The notes: a model not told the origin generated them from the letters alone. DNA of 45,515 nt from an uncultured Bacteroides sp. (GCA_944320295.1 CALUGY010000013.1:1-45515), one strand, 5' to 3'; shown: positions 8,232-17,159, counted from the stretch's first letter. Program-made: numbers and translations.

Positions 8232-8305
8232 AGCAAAGGCCCCGGAAGGTGCCGCCATCCGGCTTCTTTGTTGACTGGAAATCAAACTAATAACAACAAG
8301 TAATT

Positions 8306-11300
8306 ATGAACAAACTAAAAAAGAAAATCCTGTGGTATGGCAGCTTCATCGTTGCCATATTCGTGCTCGTGGGCATTTGGAACTGTTGGTTCGGCCACAC
8401 GCGAATAGGTTTCATCAACTACCAAGTCATCAACTTGGGCGAGATGTCCAAAGCCAACGACAACCCCTACATCAAGCTCAACCAGATAAGCACCGACGAC
8501 CTGGACGGCCTGGGTCGTTATGACATGGTGTTCATCAACGCCATGGGGCTGCGCATCACCGAGGAACAGCGTGCCGCCATCCAGAAAGCGGCGGACGGCG
8601 GACTGCCCGTCCTCTCCACAGCGGTGACCAATCCCGCCAACGACATCTGCTCGCTCGACTCGGCCACCGCCGCCACCCTGCGCGGATATTTGGCCAACGG
8701 AGGCCGCCGCAACTACCGTAGCCTGCTGAACTACGTGCGCAAGGTGGTGGACGGCAAACTGATTTCCGTCCACGAGCCGGAAGCCGTGCAGCAAGCTGCC
8801 AACGAAATGCTTTATCACGCCAACCCGGAACGTCCGGACGACGAACCCCTCGGCTTCCACACCGTGGCCGGGTACAACCGCTTCTTAAAGGACAACGGCC
8901 TGTGGAAAGAGGGCGCGCCGCGCATCATCGTCACCGGGCAGATGGGAGAACCGGCCGACCTTATCCGCCGGCTGGAGGAAACGGGCAACGTGGTCTATCC
9001 CGTGCGACGCATGAAAAGCTTCGTCTCCCTCCACCAGATAGACTCCGTACAACCGTCGGCCGTCATCAACATGGCCCACGGGCGCATGGGCGACTATATC
9101 GTGGAGTACCTGTCGCAGCGGAACATACCGCTCTTCGCCCCGCTGAATGTCAACTGCCTAGTGGAAGACTGGGAAAACGACCCGATGGGCATGAACGGCG
9201 GTTTCCTGTCGCAAAGCGTGGTAACCCCGGAAATCGACGGTGCCATACGCCCTTACGCGCTCTTCGGCCACTACGCCGACGATGAAGGTTTGCAACATGC
9301 ATTCGCCATCCCCGAACGGCTGGAAACATTCGTGCAAACCGTGAACAACTACATCAGCCTGAAGACGAAGCCCAACTCGGAGAAGCGCATAGCCATCTAT
9401 TACTACAAAGGCCCCGGGCAAAACGCCCTGACGGCCGCCGGAATGGAGGTGCTGCCTTCGCTCTACAACCTGCTGGCCGCCCTCAAGCAAGCCGGCTACC
9501 GCGTGGACGGACTGCCGTCCAGCAGCACGGAACTGGGGCAGATGCTCCAGCGGCAAGGCAGCGTGTTCAGCCCGTATGCCGAAGGGGCTTTCGACCGTTT
9601 CCTGAAAGAGGGCAACCCCGAACTGATTACAAAAGAAGAATATGAACGCTGGGTAAAACAATCGCTCCGCCCGGAGCAATACGCCGAAGTGGTGGCCGCC
9701 AACGGCGACTTCCCGGGACAATTCATGGCTACTCCCGACGGCCGCCTGGGTGTAGCCCGTCTGCAACTGGGCAACATCGTGTTGCTGCCCCAAGTGGCCG
9801 CAGGCGTGGGCGGCAACTCGTTCCAGATAGTGCATGGCACGGATGCCGCGCCTCCCCATCCTTACATCGCTTCCTACCTGTGGGCACAGCACGGCTTCCA
9901 CGCCGATGCCCTGGTGCACTTCGGCACGCACGGCAGCTTGGAGTTCACGCCGCGCAAACAGGTAGCTCTGTCCAGCAAAGATTGGCCCGACCGTCTGGTA
10001 GGTGCATTGCCGCATTTTTACGTATACACCATCGGTGACGTGGGTGAAGGTGTCATTGCAAAGCGTCGGGCCTATGCGGGTCTACAGTCACACCTCACCC
10101 CGCCTTTCCTGGAAAGCAACCTGCGGGGCACGTACAGCAAGCTGGCTGAGACCATCCGCAATTACAACAACCTGCTGGGCGAAGACAACGTTTCCCCCGC
10201 CGACCTCGACCGGGCCTCGCTCAAGGTAAAAGCCCTGACGCTGGAGCTTGGCCTCCACCGCGACTTGGAACTGGACAGCATCCCGGAACATCCCTACACG
10301 GAAGCCGACATAGCCCGCATCGAGAACTTCGCCGAAGAGCTGGCCACGGAGAAGATTACCGGCCAGCTGTACACATTAGGCGTGCCCTACGAGAGGGAAC
10401 GCATCGAATCGAGCGTCTATGCCATGGCCACCGAACCGATAGCATACAGTCTGCTGGCCTTGGACAAATTGCGCGGCAAGGCCGACCCGCAAGCAGAGAA
10501 ACACCGCACGTATTTCACCCGACACTATCTGACACCTGCCCGGAACTTGGTGGCCCGCCTCTTGGCCAATCCGGCCTTGGGAACCGACGAGCTGATATGT
10601 CGCACGGCAGGCATCAGCATGGAGGAACTGGAAGAAGCGCGTGAGATAGAATCTTCCCGTTCCAACCCCGACGGATTGATGAGCATGATGATGGCCGCCG
10701 CCGAAGAGATGACCGACCGTCCTCGTCAGGAAGCCGTGCAAACAACGCACTCTCCCGCCAATTCCTCCGAAAATGCCATGCACCGCAAGATGCGTGCCGC
10801 CGCCAAAGGTATGGGTATGGACATAGATAAAGCCTTGGCCATGGCCAAGAAAATGGGAGCAGATTCCGCCGCCCTGCGCAAAATGGAAAAAGCCATGAAA
10901 GGGCAGCAGGCACAGGAAGGGAAAAGCCCGTCCCCGGTTGCCGCAAACAATAGCATGGCCGACATGATGCGCAAAATGATGCAACGGAAAGAATACACCA
11001 AAGAACAAATAAACAAAGCCACAGCCATCATGGAAGTGGAACGCACCATCAAGAACGTGGGTAACTACCGCCAAGCTTTGCAAGACAGCCCGAAGCTGGA
11101 ACTGGCCGGCATAATCAACGCCTTGAATGGAGGATACACGCAACCTTCACCAGGCGGAGACCCCATTGCCAACCCCAATGCCTTGCCTACCGGACGCAAC
11201 CTCTACGCCATCAATGCGGAAGCCACCCCGTCGGAAGCAGCCTGGGAGAAAGGGATACGCTTAGCCAACAACACCATTGCAATGTACAAGGCACGGCACC

Positions 11301-12718
11301 ATGACTCCATCCCGCGCAAAGTGAGCTACACGCTTTGGAGCGGCGAGTTCATAGAGACGGAAGGAGCCACCGTGGCCCAGATACTCTACATGCTGGGAGT
11401 GGAACCCATACGCGACACATTCGGCCGGGTAAGCGACATCCGCCTCATTCCCTCCGAAGAACTGGGACGCCCGCGCATCGACGTAGTGGTACAGACTAGC
11501 GGGCAGTTGCGGGACATAGCCGCTTCCCGTCTTTTCCTCATCAACCGTGCCGTGGAAATGGCTGCTGCCGCCGCCAAAGACGATGTCTATGACAACCAAG
11601 TAGCAATCGGCGTGACAGAGTCTGAACGTGCCCTCATAGAAAAAGGCCTGAGCCCGAAAGACGCACGCGAAATGGCTTCGTTCCGCGTGTTCGGCGGGCT
11701 GAACGGAAGTTACGGTACCGGCATACAAAGTATGGTAAACAGCGGCGGAAGCTGGGAAAGCGAAGCCGAGATAGCCGGCACGTACCTGCACAACATGGGT
11801 GCCTACTACGGCAGCGAGAAGAACTGGGAAGCCTTCCGCGCTTTCGCCTTCGAAGCGGCGTTGACTCGTACCGATGCGGTGATACAACCCCGTCAAAGCA
11901 ACACATGGGGAGCATTAAGCCTAGATCACGTGTATGAGTTCATGGGAGGCATGAACCTGGCCGTGCGCAATGTAACCGGAAAAGACCCGGACGCCTACCT
12001 GAGCGACTACCGGAACCGTAACAACGTACGGATGCAGGAGATCAAAGAGGCTATCGGCGTGGAGAGCCGCACCACCCTGCTCAATCCCGCCTACATCCGC
12101 GAGAAGATGAAAGGCGACGCAAGTGGTGCCGCCTCATTTTCGGAAATCGTACAAAACACATATGGCTGGAACGTGATGAAGCCCAAAGCCATCGACCCGC
12201 AACTGTGGAACGACATCTACGACGTGTATGTGAAAGACAAGTACGGCCTGGGCGTGCAAGGTTATTTTGAAGGCAAGAATCCCGCCGCCCTGGAAAACAT
12301 GACCGCCGTCATGATGGAAACGGCCCGAAAGGGATACTGGAAGGCCTCGCCGGAACAGCTGAAAGCCATTGCCACGCTACATACCGACTTGGTGAACCGT
12401 CACGGCACTTCCGGAGGAGGATTCTCGGACAACAACGCCAAGCTGCAGGACTTCATTGCCGCAAATGTCAGCGAGCAGCAGGCCGCGAATTACCGCCAAC
12501 GCATTGACGAAATGAAGGAAGCAGCCCTGACGGACGCACCGGCAGCCAAAGGCATGACGCTGAAGAAAAGCACCGTGGATGCCGGAAACCAGGCACAGGA
12601 AGAAGAAAACCGCCTGAGCGGCGGCTGGGTCACAGGCATCGTGCTGGCAGCTTTCGTGATATTGCTCGTCGTGCTGAAAAAGAAACGTTCCCCGCAAAAC
12701 CCGCACACGAAAGGATAA
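8306..12718 (+). CDS. hmuS: CobN-like HmuS, membrane-anchored heme-locus chelatase homologue
   Basis: A 1470-residue protein of the CobN/BchH large chelatase-subunit family. The signature HFGTHGSLEFTPRK (near 535-550), followed by DWPDRLVGALPHFYVYTIGD and GEGVIAKRRAYAGL, is clear. Unlike cytoplasmic CobN it has a membrane anchor at each end (about 8-28 and 1438-1457, then a KKKR tail), so the body probably faces the periplasm. In hmu loci this protein is HmuS. HmuS homologues are thought to remove iron from heme, the reverse of chelation. No CobS/CobT ATPase subunits are nearby, and HmuU may supply energy instead (inference). Residues about 790-905 are an unusual Met-, Ala- and Lys-rich insert with repeated MM and GMGMD-type clusters. 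Confidence 0.88.
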   Translation: MNKLKKKILWYGSFIVAIFVLVGIWNCWFGHTRIGFINYQVINLGEMSKANDNPYIKLNQISTDDLDGLGRYDMVFINAMGLRITEEQRAAIQKAADGGLPVLSTAVTNPANDICSLDSATAATLRGYLANGGRRNYRSLLNYVRKVVDGKLISVHEPEAVQQAANEMLYHANPERPDDEPLGFHTVAGYNRFLKDNGLWKEGAPRIIVTGQMGEPADLIRRLEETGNVVYPVRRMKSFVSLHQIDSVQPSAVINMAHGRMGDYIVEYLSQRNIPLFAPLNVNCLVEDWENDPMGMNGGFLSQSVVTPEIDGAIRPYALFGHYADDEGLQHAFAIPERLETFVQTVNNYISLKTKPNSEKRIAIYYYKGPGQNALTAAGMEVLPSLYNLLAALKQAGYRVDGLPSSSTELGQMLQRQGSVFSPYAEGAFDRFLKEGNPELITKEEYERWVKQSLRPEQYAEVVAANGDFPGQFMATPDGRLGVARLQLGNIVLLPQVAAGVGGNSFQIVHGTDAAPPHPYIASYLWAQHGFHADALVHFGTHGSLEFTPRKQVALSSKDWPDRLVGALPHFYVYTIGDVGEGVIAKRRAYAGLQSHLTPPFLESNLRGTYSKLAETIRNYNNLLGEDNVSPADLDRASLKVKALTLELGLHRDLELDSIPEHPYTEADIARIENFAEELATEKITGQLYTLGVPYERERIESSVYAMATEPIAYSLLALDKLRGKADPQAEKHRTYFTRHYLTPARNLVARLLANPALGTDELICRTAGISMEELEEAREIESSRSNPDGLMSMMMAAAEEMTDRPRQEAVQTTHSPANSSENAMHRKMRAAAKGMGMDIDKALAMAKKMGADSAALRKMEKAMKGQQAQEGKSPSPVAANNSMADMMRKMMQRKEYTKEQINKATAIMEVERTIKNVGNYRQALQDSPKLELAGIINALNGGYTQPSPGGDPIANPNALPTGRNLYAINAEATPSEAAWEKGIRLANNTIAMYKARHHDSIPRKVSYTLWSGEFIETEGATVAQILYMLGVEPIRDTFGRVSDIRLIPSEELGRPRIDVVVQTSGQLRDIAASRLFLINRAVEMAAAAAKDDVYDNQVAIGVTESERALIEKGLSPKDAREMASFRVFGGLNGSYGTGIQSMVNSGGSWESEAEIAGTYLHNMGAYYGSEKNWEAFRAFAFEAALTRTDAVIQPRQSNTWGALSLDHVYEFMGGMNLAVRNVTGKDPDAYLSDYRNRNNVRMQEIKEAIGVESRTTLLNPAYIREKMKGDASGAASFSEIVQNTYGWNVMKPKAIDPQLWNDIYDVYVKDKYGLGVQGYFEGKNPAALENMTAVMMETARKGYWKASPEQLKAIATLHTDLVNRHGTSGGGFSDNNAKLQDFIAANVSEQQAANYRQRIDEMKEAALTDAPAAKGMTLKKSTVDAGNQAQEEENRLSGGWVTGIVLAAFVILLVVLKKKRSPQNPHTKG

Positions 12719-12726
12719 AAAGCCGT

Positions 12727-13434
12727 ATGGAACAAATCATTCTCATACTCATGTTGTTCATCGCCATAAACTGTGTTTTCAAGCTCAGCCTGTGGCGTTG
12801 GTGGCAGGCTTCCATCTACGCGCTGGCGGTAGCCGCATTCGTGGTCTTGTCTTGCCCGCAAGCCATCCTGCAATCCAAGACGCAGATAGCCGATTACTTG
12901 CAGGACACCGAAGCCATGCAGGACATGGCCGTGGTCATCACGCTAGAGTCGGCCCTCTGTTTCGGCTTCTGCGTCACCTATCTGAGGGGATTGTATGGCA
13001 AAAAGAACCCTTGGTGGGCACGGCTGTTGTGGTGGTATCCCAGCCTACTGCTGTTCCCCGTAGCGTTCTACGGACTGACCGAAGCCATCTTCACTTTCGT
13101 GGGGACGCCCTTCCTGACAACCGCGTGGCTGGTGGCCGCATCCGTGCTCGTGCTCCTTCCCGGCCTGGCCTGGCTGGTGAAATACATGGTACCGGAAAAA
13201 GACCTGCGGATAGAGATACACTTCCTGGCGAGCCTTTTTGTCTGCATATTGGGACTGCTCAGCACGGTAAACGGCAAGACGGTCTATGCCGCCGTGGACG
13301 AGCCTGTAGACTGGAATGCCGTGGCCGTGGCCATATCTTTGTTCGTAGTGCTGTTCGTCATAGGTTTCGTGTGGGGCAAGGTGAAATACCCGCTCATGCA
13401 GAAGCGTAACAAGAAAAGAGACAAAAAACGATAA
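12727..13434 (+). CDS. hmuT: HmuT-like polytopic membrane protein
   Basis: A 235-residue inner-membrane protein with about six hydrophobic segments (near 2-20, 29-48, 68-86, 97-118, 128-150, 165-183 and 197-217) and a very basic C-terminal tail (KRNKKRDKKR). Eight bases separate it from hmuS, and HmuU follows after 29 bases. Its place between the CobN-like gene and an ExbB-type gene matches hmuT of the hmuYRSTUV order. I see no motif that gives it a biochemical role. It probably forms a membrane complex with HmuS and HmuU (inference from synteny). Confidence 0.72.
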   Translation: MEQIILILMLFIAINCVFKLSLWRWWQASIYALAVAAFVVLSCPQAILQSKTQIADYLQDTEAMQDMAVVITLESALCFGFCVTYLRGLYGKKNPWWARLLWWYPSLLLFPVAFYGLTEAIFTFVGTPFLTTAWLVAASVLVLLPGLAWLVKYMVPEKDLRIEIHFLASLFVCILGLLSTVNGKTVYAAVDEPVDWNAVAVAISLFVVLFVIGFVWGKVKYPLMQKRNKKRDKKR

Positions 13435-13463
13435 ACAACAATAACATCAATCACACTCATCTT

Positions 13464-14057
13464 ATGGAATTCATATCTAAAATGCTATTCTGGGTGGCCA
13501 ACAGCCTGTTGATACCCGACGTAATCATCCTACTCTTCCTGTTTGTACGCGCCCTCGTCCTGATTGGAGGCACCTACAACATGTACATCACCAAACGCAA
13601 GAACGACCGCGCCTACGACCAACTGATAAAAGAAGGCCGGACCAACGAGTTGCGCCAGGCGCTCCCGGCGAAAGACAATTCGCTTTACATGAGATACCTG
13701 CGCGACCTGCTGGGCCGCCCCGTCACGGAAGACTACGCCGACTACACGCTCTCCCGCTTCGAGGTAGAGGCGGAAAAGGACATATCGCTCTCCAAGATGC
13801 TCTCCAAGCTGGGGCCTGTGTGCGGACTGATAGGCACGCTGATTGCCATGAGCCCGGCGTTGGTGGGGTTGTCCACCGGCGACATCTCCGGAATGGCTTA
13901 CAACATGCAGGTGGTATTCGCCACCACGGTCGTGGGACTGGTGGTAAGCGCCGTGGGACTGGTCACCCTGCAATTCAAGCAACGCTGGTACGCCAAGTGC
14001 GTCAATAACCTGGACTACGTGTCGCGCACGCTCATGGAAAAAGGAGGGCAGTCATGA
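13464..14057 (+). CDS. hmuU: MotA/TolQ/ExbB-type proton channel, HmuU-like
   Basis: A 197-residue protein with the TolQ/ExbB layout: one N-terminal membrane helix (about 17-36), a cytoplasmic stretch with SRFEVEAEKDISLSKM, then two helices (about 113-135 and 150-172) containing LGPVCGLIGTLIAM and FATTVVGLVVSAVG. These correspond to the GLLGT and TTA-type channel motifs of the family. Such proteins couple the proton gradient to work at a distance. In this locus the likely clients are HmuS or the outer-membrane receptor. The ATG of hmuV overlaps its TGA stop. Confidence 0.85.
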   Translation: MEFISKMLFWVANSLLIPDVIILLFLFVRALVLIGGTYNMYITKRKNDRAYDQLIKEGRTNELRQALPAKDNSLYMRYLRDLLGRPVTEDYADYTLSRFEVEAEKDISLSKMLSKLGPVCGLIGTLIAMSPALVGLSTGDISGMAYNMQVVFATTVVGLVVSAVGLVTLQFKQRWYAKCVNNLDYVSRTLMEKGGQS

Positions 14058-14395
14058 AACGACGCAACCGACGTACCGCCTTCTTCAGGAAAGAAGAAGA
14101 CACCGACCCACTAAGCGTGGTGGTCAACCTGTTCGACGTGGCCATGGTCTTTGCCGTGGCACTCATGGTGGCCATGGTGATGAACATGAACATGACCGAA
14201 GTGTTCACCGACAAGGATTTCACCATCGTGAAGAATCCCGGCAAGGAGAACATGGAAATCATCACGAAAGAAGGGAAGCAAATCAACCGTTACACGCCCA
14301 GCCAAGACCAGTCCGGCAGCGGCAAACGCGGGCGCAAAGTGGGCATTGCCTACGAGCTGGAGAACGGGGAAATAATCTACGTGCCCGAAGAATAA
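14054..14395 (+). CDS. hmuV: DUF2149 protein, HmuV-like ExbD-type partner
   Basis: A 113-residue protein with one membrane helix (about 29-48, NLFDVAMVFAVALMVAMVMN) after a basic N-terminus. A small domain follows, with ITKEGKQINRYTP and a C-terminal YELENGEIIYVPEE. This is the DUF2149 family found beside MotA/TolQ/ExbB proteins, which suggests an ExbD-like role. The start overlaps the hmuU stop by four bases (ATGA). An AAGGAGGG stretch five bases upstream is an unusually good ribosome-binding site for this phylum, fitting translational coupling. It is the last gene of the hmu locus. Confidence 0.82.
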   Translation: MKRRNRRTAFFRKEEDTDPLSVVVNLFDVAMVFAVALMVAMVMNMNMTEVFTDKDFTIVKNPGKENMEIITKEGKQINRYTPSQDQSGSGKRGRKVGIAYELENGEIIYVPEE

Positions 14396-14408
14396 GGAAG
14401 AAGGAAGA

Positions 14409-14470
14409 GCCTCTCCCCCGACCTCCAGGGGCCTCTCCCCCGGCCCCTCCCCCGTAGGGAGGGGAGATGG
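14409..14470 (+). repeat. GC-rich hairpin element, right copy
   Basis: A partial duplication of CTCTCCCCCG precedes the full motif. The stem CCCCTCCC (14444-14451) with GGGAGGGG (14457-14464) is identical to the copy at 3912-3932 and in the same orientation. The two copies bracket the heme locus as direct repeats. Confidence 0.72.
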
Positions 14471-14548
14471 CGTGCGGAGGTATCTTATATAGTGCAATAT
14501 ATCGTTAAGTATTAATAAGTTATACTCCGATGACACACCGCCCGTGTC

Positions 14549-14628
14549 CGCAACATGTTGCGAGCACGGGCGGAACACGTTGCGAGCGTGCTCCGTACAC
14601 GTTGCGGCCGCGCTCGCAACGCGTCGCG
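14549..14628 (+). repeat. 22-bp palindrome tetrad, array C
   Basis: Units start at 14549, 14571, 14593 and 14615: CGCAACATGTTGCG (perfect palindrome), CGGAACACGTTGCG, CCGTACACGTTGCG and CGCAACGCGTCGCG. The pitch is exactly 22 bp. Confidence 0.9.
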
Positions 14629-14738
14629 AGGAAACGCGCCAAAGCATCCCCTCTTTCCCCCCTCGGTAGAGGAATAACCGGGAAAGGGATCTGCGGTTAA
14701 AATATGAGAAATCTTGCCTGCAATGGCAATAAAACGCT

Positions 14739-14746
14739 TACCTTTG
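14739..14746 (+). promoter_or_regulatory. -7 element upstream of dapB
   Basis: TACCTTTG, with CTTG about 22 bases upstream in the -33 region, 43 bases before the dapB ATG. Confidence 0.55.
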
Positions 14747-14789
14747 CGACATATAGAGTAGAAAATCATTCAACATAGACAACTGACTT

Positions 14790-15596
14790 ATGAAGATTGC
14801 ACTAATAGGCTACGGCAAGATGGGCAAGGAAATAGAGCGCATAGCCCGCAGCCGGGGCCACGAGATAACCTGCATCATTGACATGGACAACCGCCAGGAC
14901 TTCCAATCGCCGGCATTCCGCGACGCGGACGTGGCCATAGAGTTCACCAACCCCACCTCGGCTTACGACAACTGCCTGCAAGCTTTCGAGGCAGGCGTGA
15001 AGGTGGTGTCCGGCAGCACCGGCTGGATGGAGCAGCACGACCACGAAATGCGCCGCCTCTGCACGGAGCAGGGGCACACGCTGTTCTGGTCGTCCAACTT
15101 CAGCCTCGGCGTGGCCATATTCTCCGCCGTCAACCGCTACCTGGCACGCATCATGGACAACTTCCCCGCCTACGACGTGAGCATGACGGAGACGCACCAC
15201 ATCCACAAGCTCGACGCGCCGAGCGGTACCGCCATCACGTTGGCAGAGGACATCATACACACCATAGACCGGAAGAAAGTATGGAAGCTGGCGGAAGCCC
15301 CCCTCCCTGCGAGGGAGCTTGCATGCCCGTCGGGCGTTTCTCCCCTCCCTACGGGGGAGGAGCCGGGGGAGAGGCTTCAGGGGTCCACAGCGCTTCTGAT
15401 AACCTCCGTGAGGAAAGGCGAAGTGCCCGGCATACACTCCATACGCTATGACTCGGAGGCCGACAGCATCACCATCACGCACGACGCGAAAAACCGCAGC
15501 GGCTTTGCCCTCGGCGCGGTGCTGGCAGCCGAATATACCGCCACGCACACGGGCTACCTCGGCATGAGCGACCTCTTTCCCTTCTTGCACGAATGA
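14790..15596 (+). CDS. dapB: 4-hydroxy-tetrahydrodipicolinate reductase with an in-frame repeat insert
   Basis: A 268-residue cytoplasmic enzyme of the diaminopimelate/lysine pathway; it reduces hydroxy-tetrahydrodipicolinate with NAD(P)H. The N-terminal Rossmann motif is LIGYGKMGKEIE. The catalytic/substrate motif is HHIHKLDAPSGTA, and the C-terminal FALGAVLAAEY and GMSDLF segments are normal. Between KVWKLAE and LLITSVRKGEVPG, where relatives have about ten residues, there are about 28 extra ones rich in Pro and Gly (ELACPSGVSPLPTGEEPG). These are encoded by the repeat at 15294-15378. The reading frame is intact, so the enzyme is probably active with a surface loop. lepB follows after 48 bases. 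Confidence 0.95.
   Translation: MKIALIGYGKMGKEIERIARSRGHEITCIIDMDNRQDFQSPAFRDADVAIEFTNPTSAYDNCLQAFEAGVKVVSGSTGWMEQHDHEMRRLCTEQGHTLFWSSNFSLGVAIFSAVNRYLARIMDNFPAYDVSMTETHHIHKLDAPSGTAITLAEDIIHTIDRKKVWKLAEAPLPARELACPSGVSPLPTGEEPGERLQGSTALLITSVRKGEVPGIHSIRYDSEADSITITHDAKNRSGFALGAVLAAEYTATHTGYLGMSDLFPFLHE
15294..15378 (-). repeat. GC-rich hairpin element inserted inside dapB
   Basis: The ends are inverted, GAAGCC (15294) and GGCTTC (ending 15378). Reversed, this copy shares CTCTCCCCCGGC, CCCGTAGGGAGGGGAGA and the terminal GGGGGGCTTCC with the copy at 3897. Internal hairpins (CTCCCT/AGGGAG near 15303 and GCCCG/CGGGC near 15325) fill its centre. It is translated in frame as part of DapB. Confidence 0.85.
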
Positions 15597-15644
15597 GGCC
15601 GCGACAACCATTGACACATAACAATCTACATACCACATCAGACT

Positions 15645-17159
15645 ATGGACAATCAAACCAACCATAACGAAGAAGCCGCCTTGAAACGGAAACGCTGGAC
15701 GCGCTTCGCCATCGTCACCGCCCTCTACCTGTTGTTCCTGCTATGGGTCAAGAGTTGGCTGGGACTCATCGTGCTCCCCTTCATCTACGATGCCTACATC
15801 AGCAAGAAGCTGCCTTGGGGTTGGTGGCGACGCTCCAAGAACCCGCTCGTGCGCAACGTCATGAGCTGGGTGGACGCCATCGTGTTCGCCTTGGTGGCCG
15901 TCTACTTCGTCAACCTGTACCTCTTCCAGAACTACCAGATACCGTCGTCGTCGCTGGAGAAGTCCCTCCTGGTGGGCGACTTCCTCTACGTGAGCAAGGT
16001 GAGCTACGGGCCGCGTGTGCCCAACACGCCGCTCTCCATGCCCCTCACGCAGCACACCATGTTCGGCGGCATCAAGTCGTACCTGGACTGGCCGCATTGG
16101 GACTACAAGCGCGTGGCAGGCCTGGGACAGGTAAAGCGGGGCGACATCGTGGTGTTCAACTTCCCCGCCGGCGACACCGTGGCACTCAACCACCAACAGG
16201 AAGACTTCTACACGCTGGCCTACAGGGAAGGACGGCGCATGTACCCGAACCCCATAGACATGGACAGCCTGACACGCGAGGAACAGCGCGCCGTGTACGA
16301 CCTGTACTACAACGCGGGCCGCAACCTCATCCTCAGCAACCCGCAGGTATACGGCAAGGTCATCACCCGTCCCGTGGACCGCAGGGAGAACTACGTGAAA
16401 CGCTGCACCGGCCTTCCCGGCGACACGCTCCAGATAAAGGACGGACAAGTATACATCAACGGGCAGAAGTCCGAGAACCCCGTTGACATGCAATTCAACT
16501 ATTTCGTGCAGACCACGGGGACACTCATCAGCGAGGACATGTTCCGCGAGCTGGGCATCAGCAAGGATGACCAGTGGCTGTTGCCCGATGACGCAAACAC
16601 CGTGGCCATACTGAGGGGCATGGGCCTGAACGCGACAGACACCCAAGGACAGCCCGCTCCCACCTACCACCTCCCCCTTACGCAACAGATGCTCGCCACG
16701 CTCCAGGCCAACAAGAAACTGGTGGCACACATCGTGAAAGAGGCGCCGGAGGCAGGCGGGGACGTCTATCCCCTGAACCTGTACACCACGTGGGACAGGG
16801 ACAACTACGGCCCTGTCTGGATACCCAAGCGAGGCGAAACTGTCAGCCTGACACCCGAGAACGTCGCCATCTACGAGCGGTGCATACGCGCCTACGAGGG
16901 CAATACCTTGGAGGTGCGCCCCGACGGCACATACATCAACGGGCAGAAGCAAGACACCTACACCTTCAAGCTGGACTATTACTGGATGATGGGCGACAAC
17001 CGCCACAACTCACTCGATTCTCGCTACTGGGGTTTCGTACCGGAGGATCACGTGGTCGGCAAGCCCATATTGGTGTGGCTCTCACTTGACAAGGACCGCG
17101 ACTGGTTCGACGGGAAGATACGCTGGGACAGGCTCTTCAAGTGGGTGCACAACGACTGA
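15645..17159 (+). CDS. lepB: Signal peptidase I (active form)
   Basis: A 504-residue S26 peptidase that removes signal peptides of exported proteins at the inner membrane. Hydrophobic segments lie at about 20-47 and 76-95. Both catalytic residues are present: Ser103 in IPSSSLEKSL and Lys252 in YVKRCTGLPGD. The last family box is intact (YYWMMGDNRHNSLDSRYWGF, near 444-463). The protein is longer than the E. coli enzyme because of a large insertion (about 275-440) between the Lys box and the GDN box, as is common in Bacteroidetes. Its neighbours are dapB upstream and a degenerate paralogue 17 bases downstream. Confidence 0.95.
   Translation: MDNQTNHNEEAALKRKRWTRFAIVTALYLLFLLWVKSWLGLIVLPFIYDAYISKKLPWGWWRRSKNPLVRNVMSWVDAIVFALVAVYFVNLYLFQNYQIPSSSLEKSLLVGDFLYVSKVSYGPRVPNTPLSMPLTQHTMFGGIKSYLDWPHWDYKRVAGLGQVKRGDIVVFNFPAGDTVALNHQQEDFYTLAYREGRRMYPNPIDMDSLTREEQRAVYDLYYNAGRNLILSNPQVYGKVITRPVDRRENYVKRCTGLPGDTLQIKDGQVYINGQKSENPVDMQFNYFVQTTGTLISEDMFRELGISKDDQWLLPDDANTVAILRGMGLNATDTQGQPAPTYHLPLTQQMLATLQANKKLVAHIVKEAPEAGGDVYPLNLYTTWDRDNYGPVWIPKRGETVSLTPENVAIYERCIRAYEGNTLEVRPDGTYINGQKQDTYTFKLDYYWMMGDNRHNSLDSRYWGFVPEDHVVGKPILVWLSLDKDRDWFDGKIRWDRLFKWVHND

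Larger units (their letters stand above)
14396..14789 (+). other. Intergenic region with composite repeats and the dapB promoter
   Basis: The order of parts is the same as in the gap before the hmu locus: GC-rich hairpin element, A/T-rich tail (AAGTATTAAT), four-unit palindrome array, then an AAACGCGC-type end. After about 14640 come unique sequence and the dapB promoter. No gene is supported here. Confidence 0.7.

Noticed and set aside
14111-14647. Minus-strand frames running through arrays and GC-rich elements, with Arg/Cys/His-rich peptides
   Set aside because: They consist mostly of repeat-derived sequence and antisense of hmuV. The same kind of peptide appears at every array and cannot be a conserved protein.
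15291-15390. A frameshift or assembly error in dapB
   Set aside because: The reading frame stays open and the conserved sequence resumes exactly after the insert. The inserted DNA matches repeat copies elsewhere in the window.
15741-17006. A 421-codon minus-strand frame opposite lepB
   Set aside because: The plus strand encodes a complete signal peptidase I with Ser and Lys boxes; the antisense product is low-complexity in Val/His/Gly.
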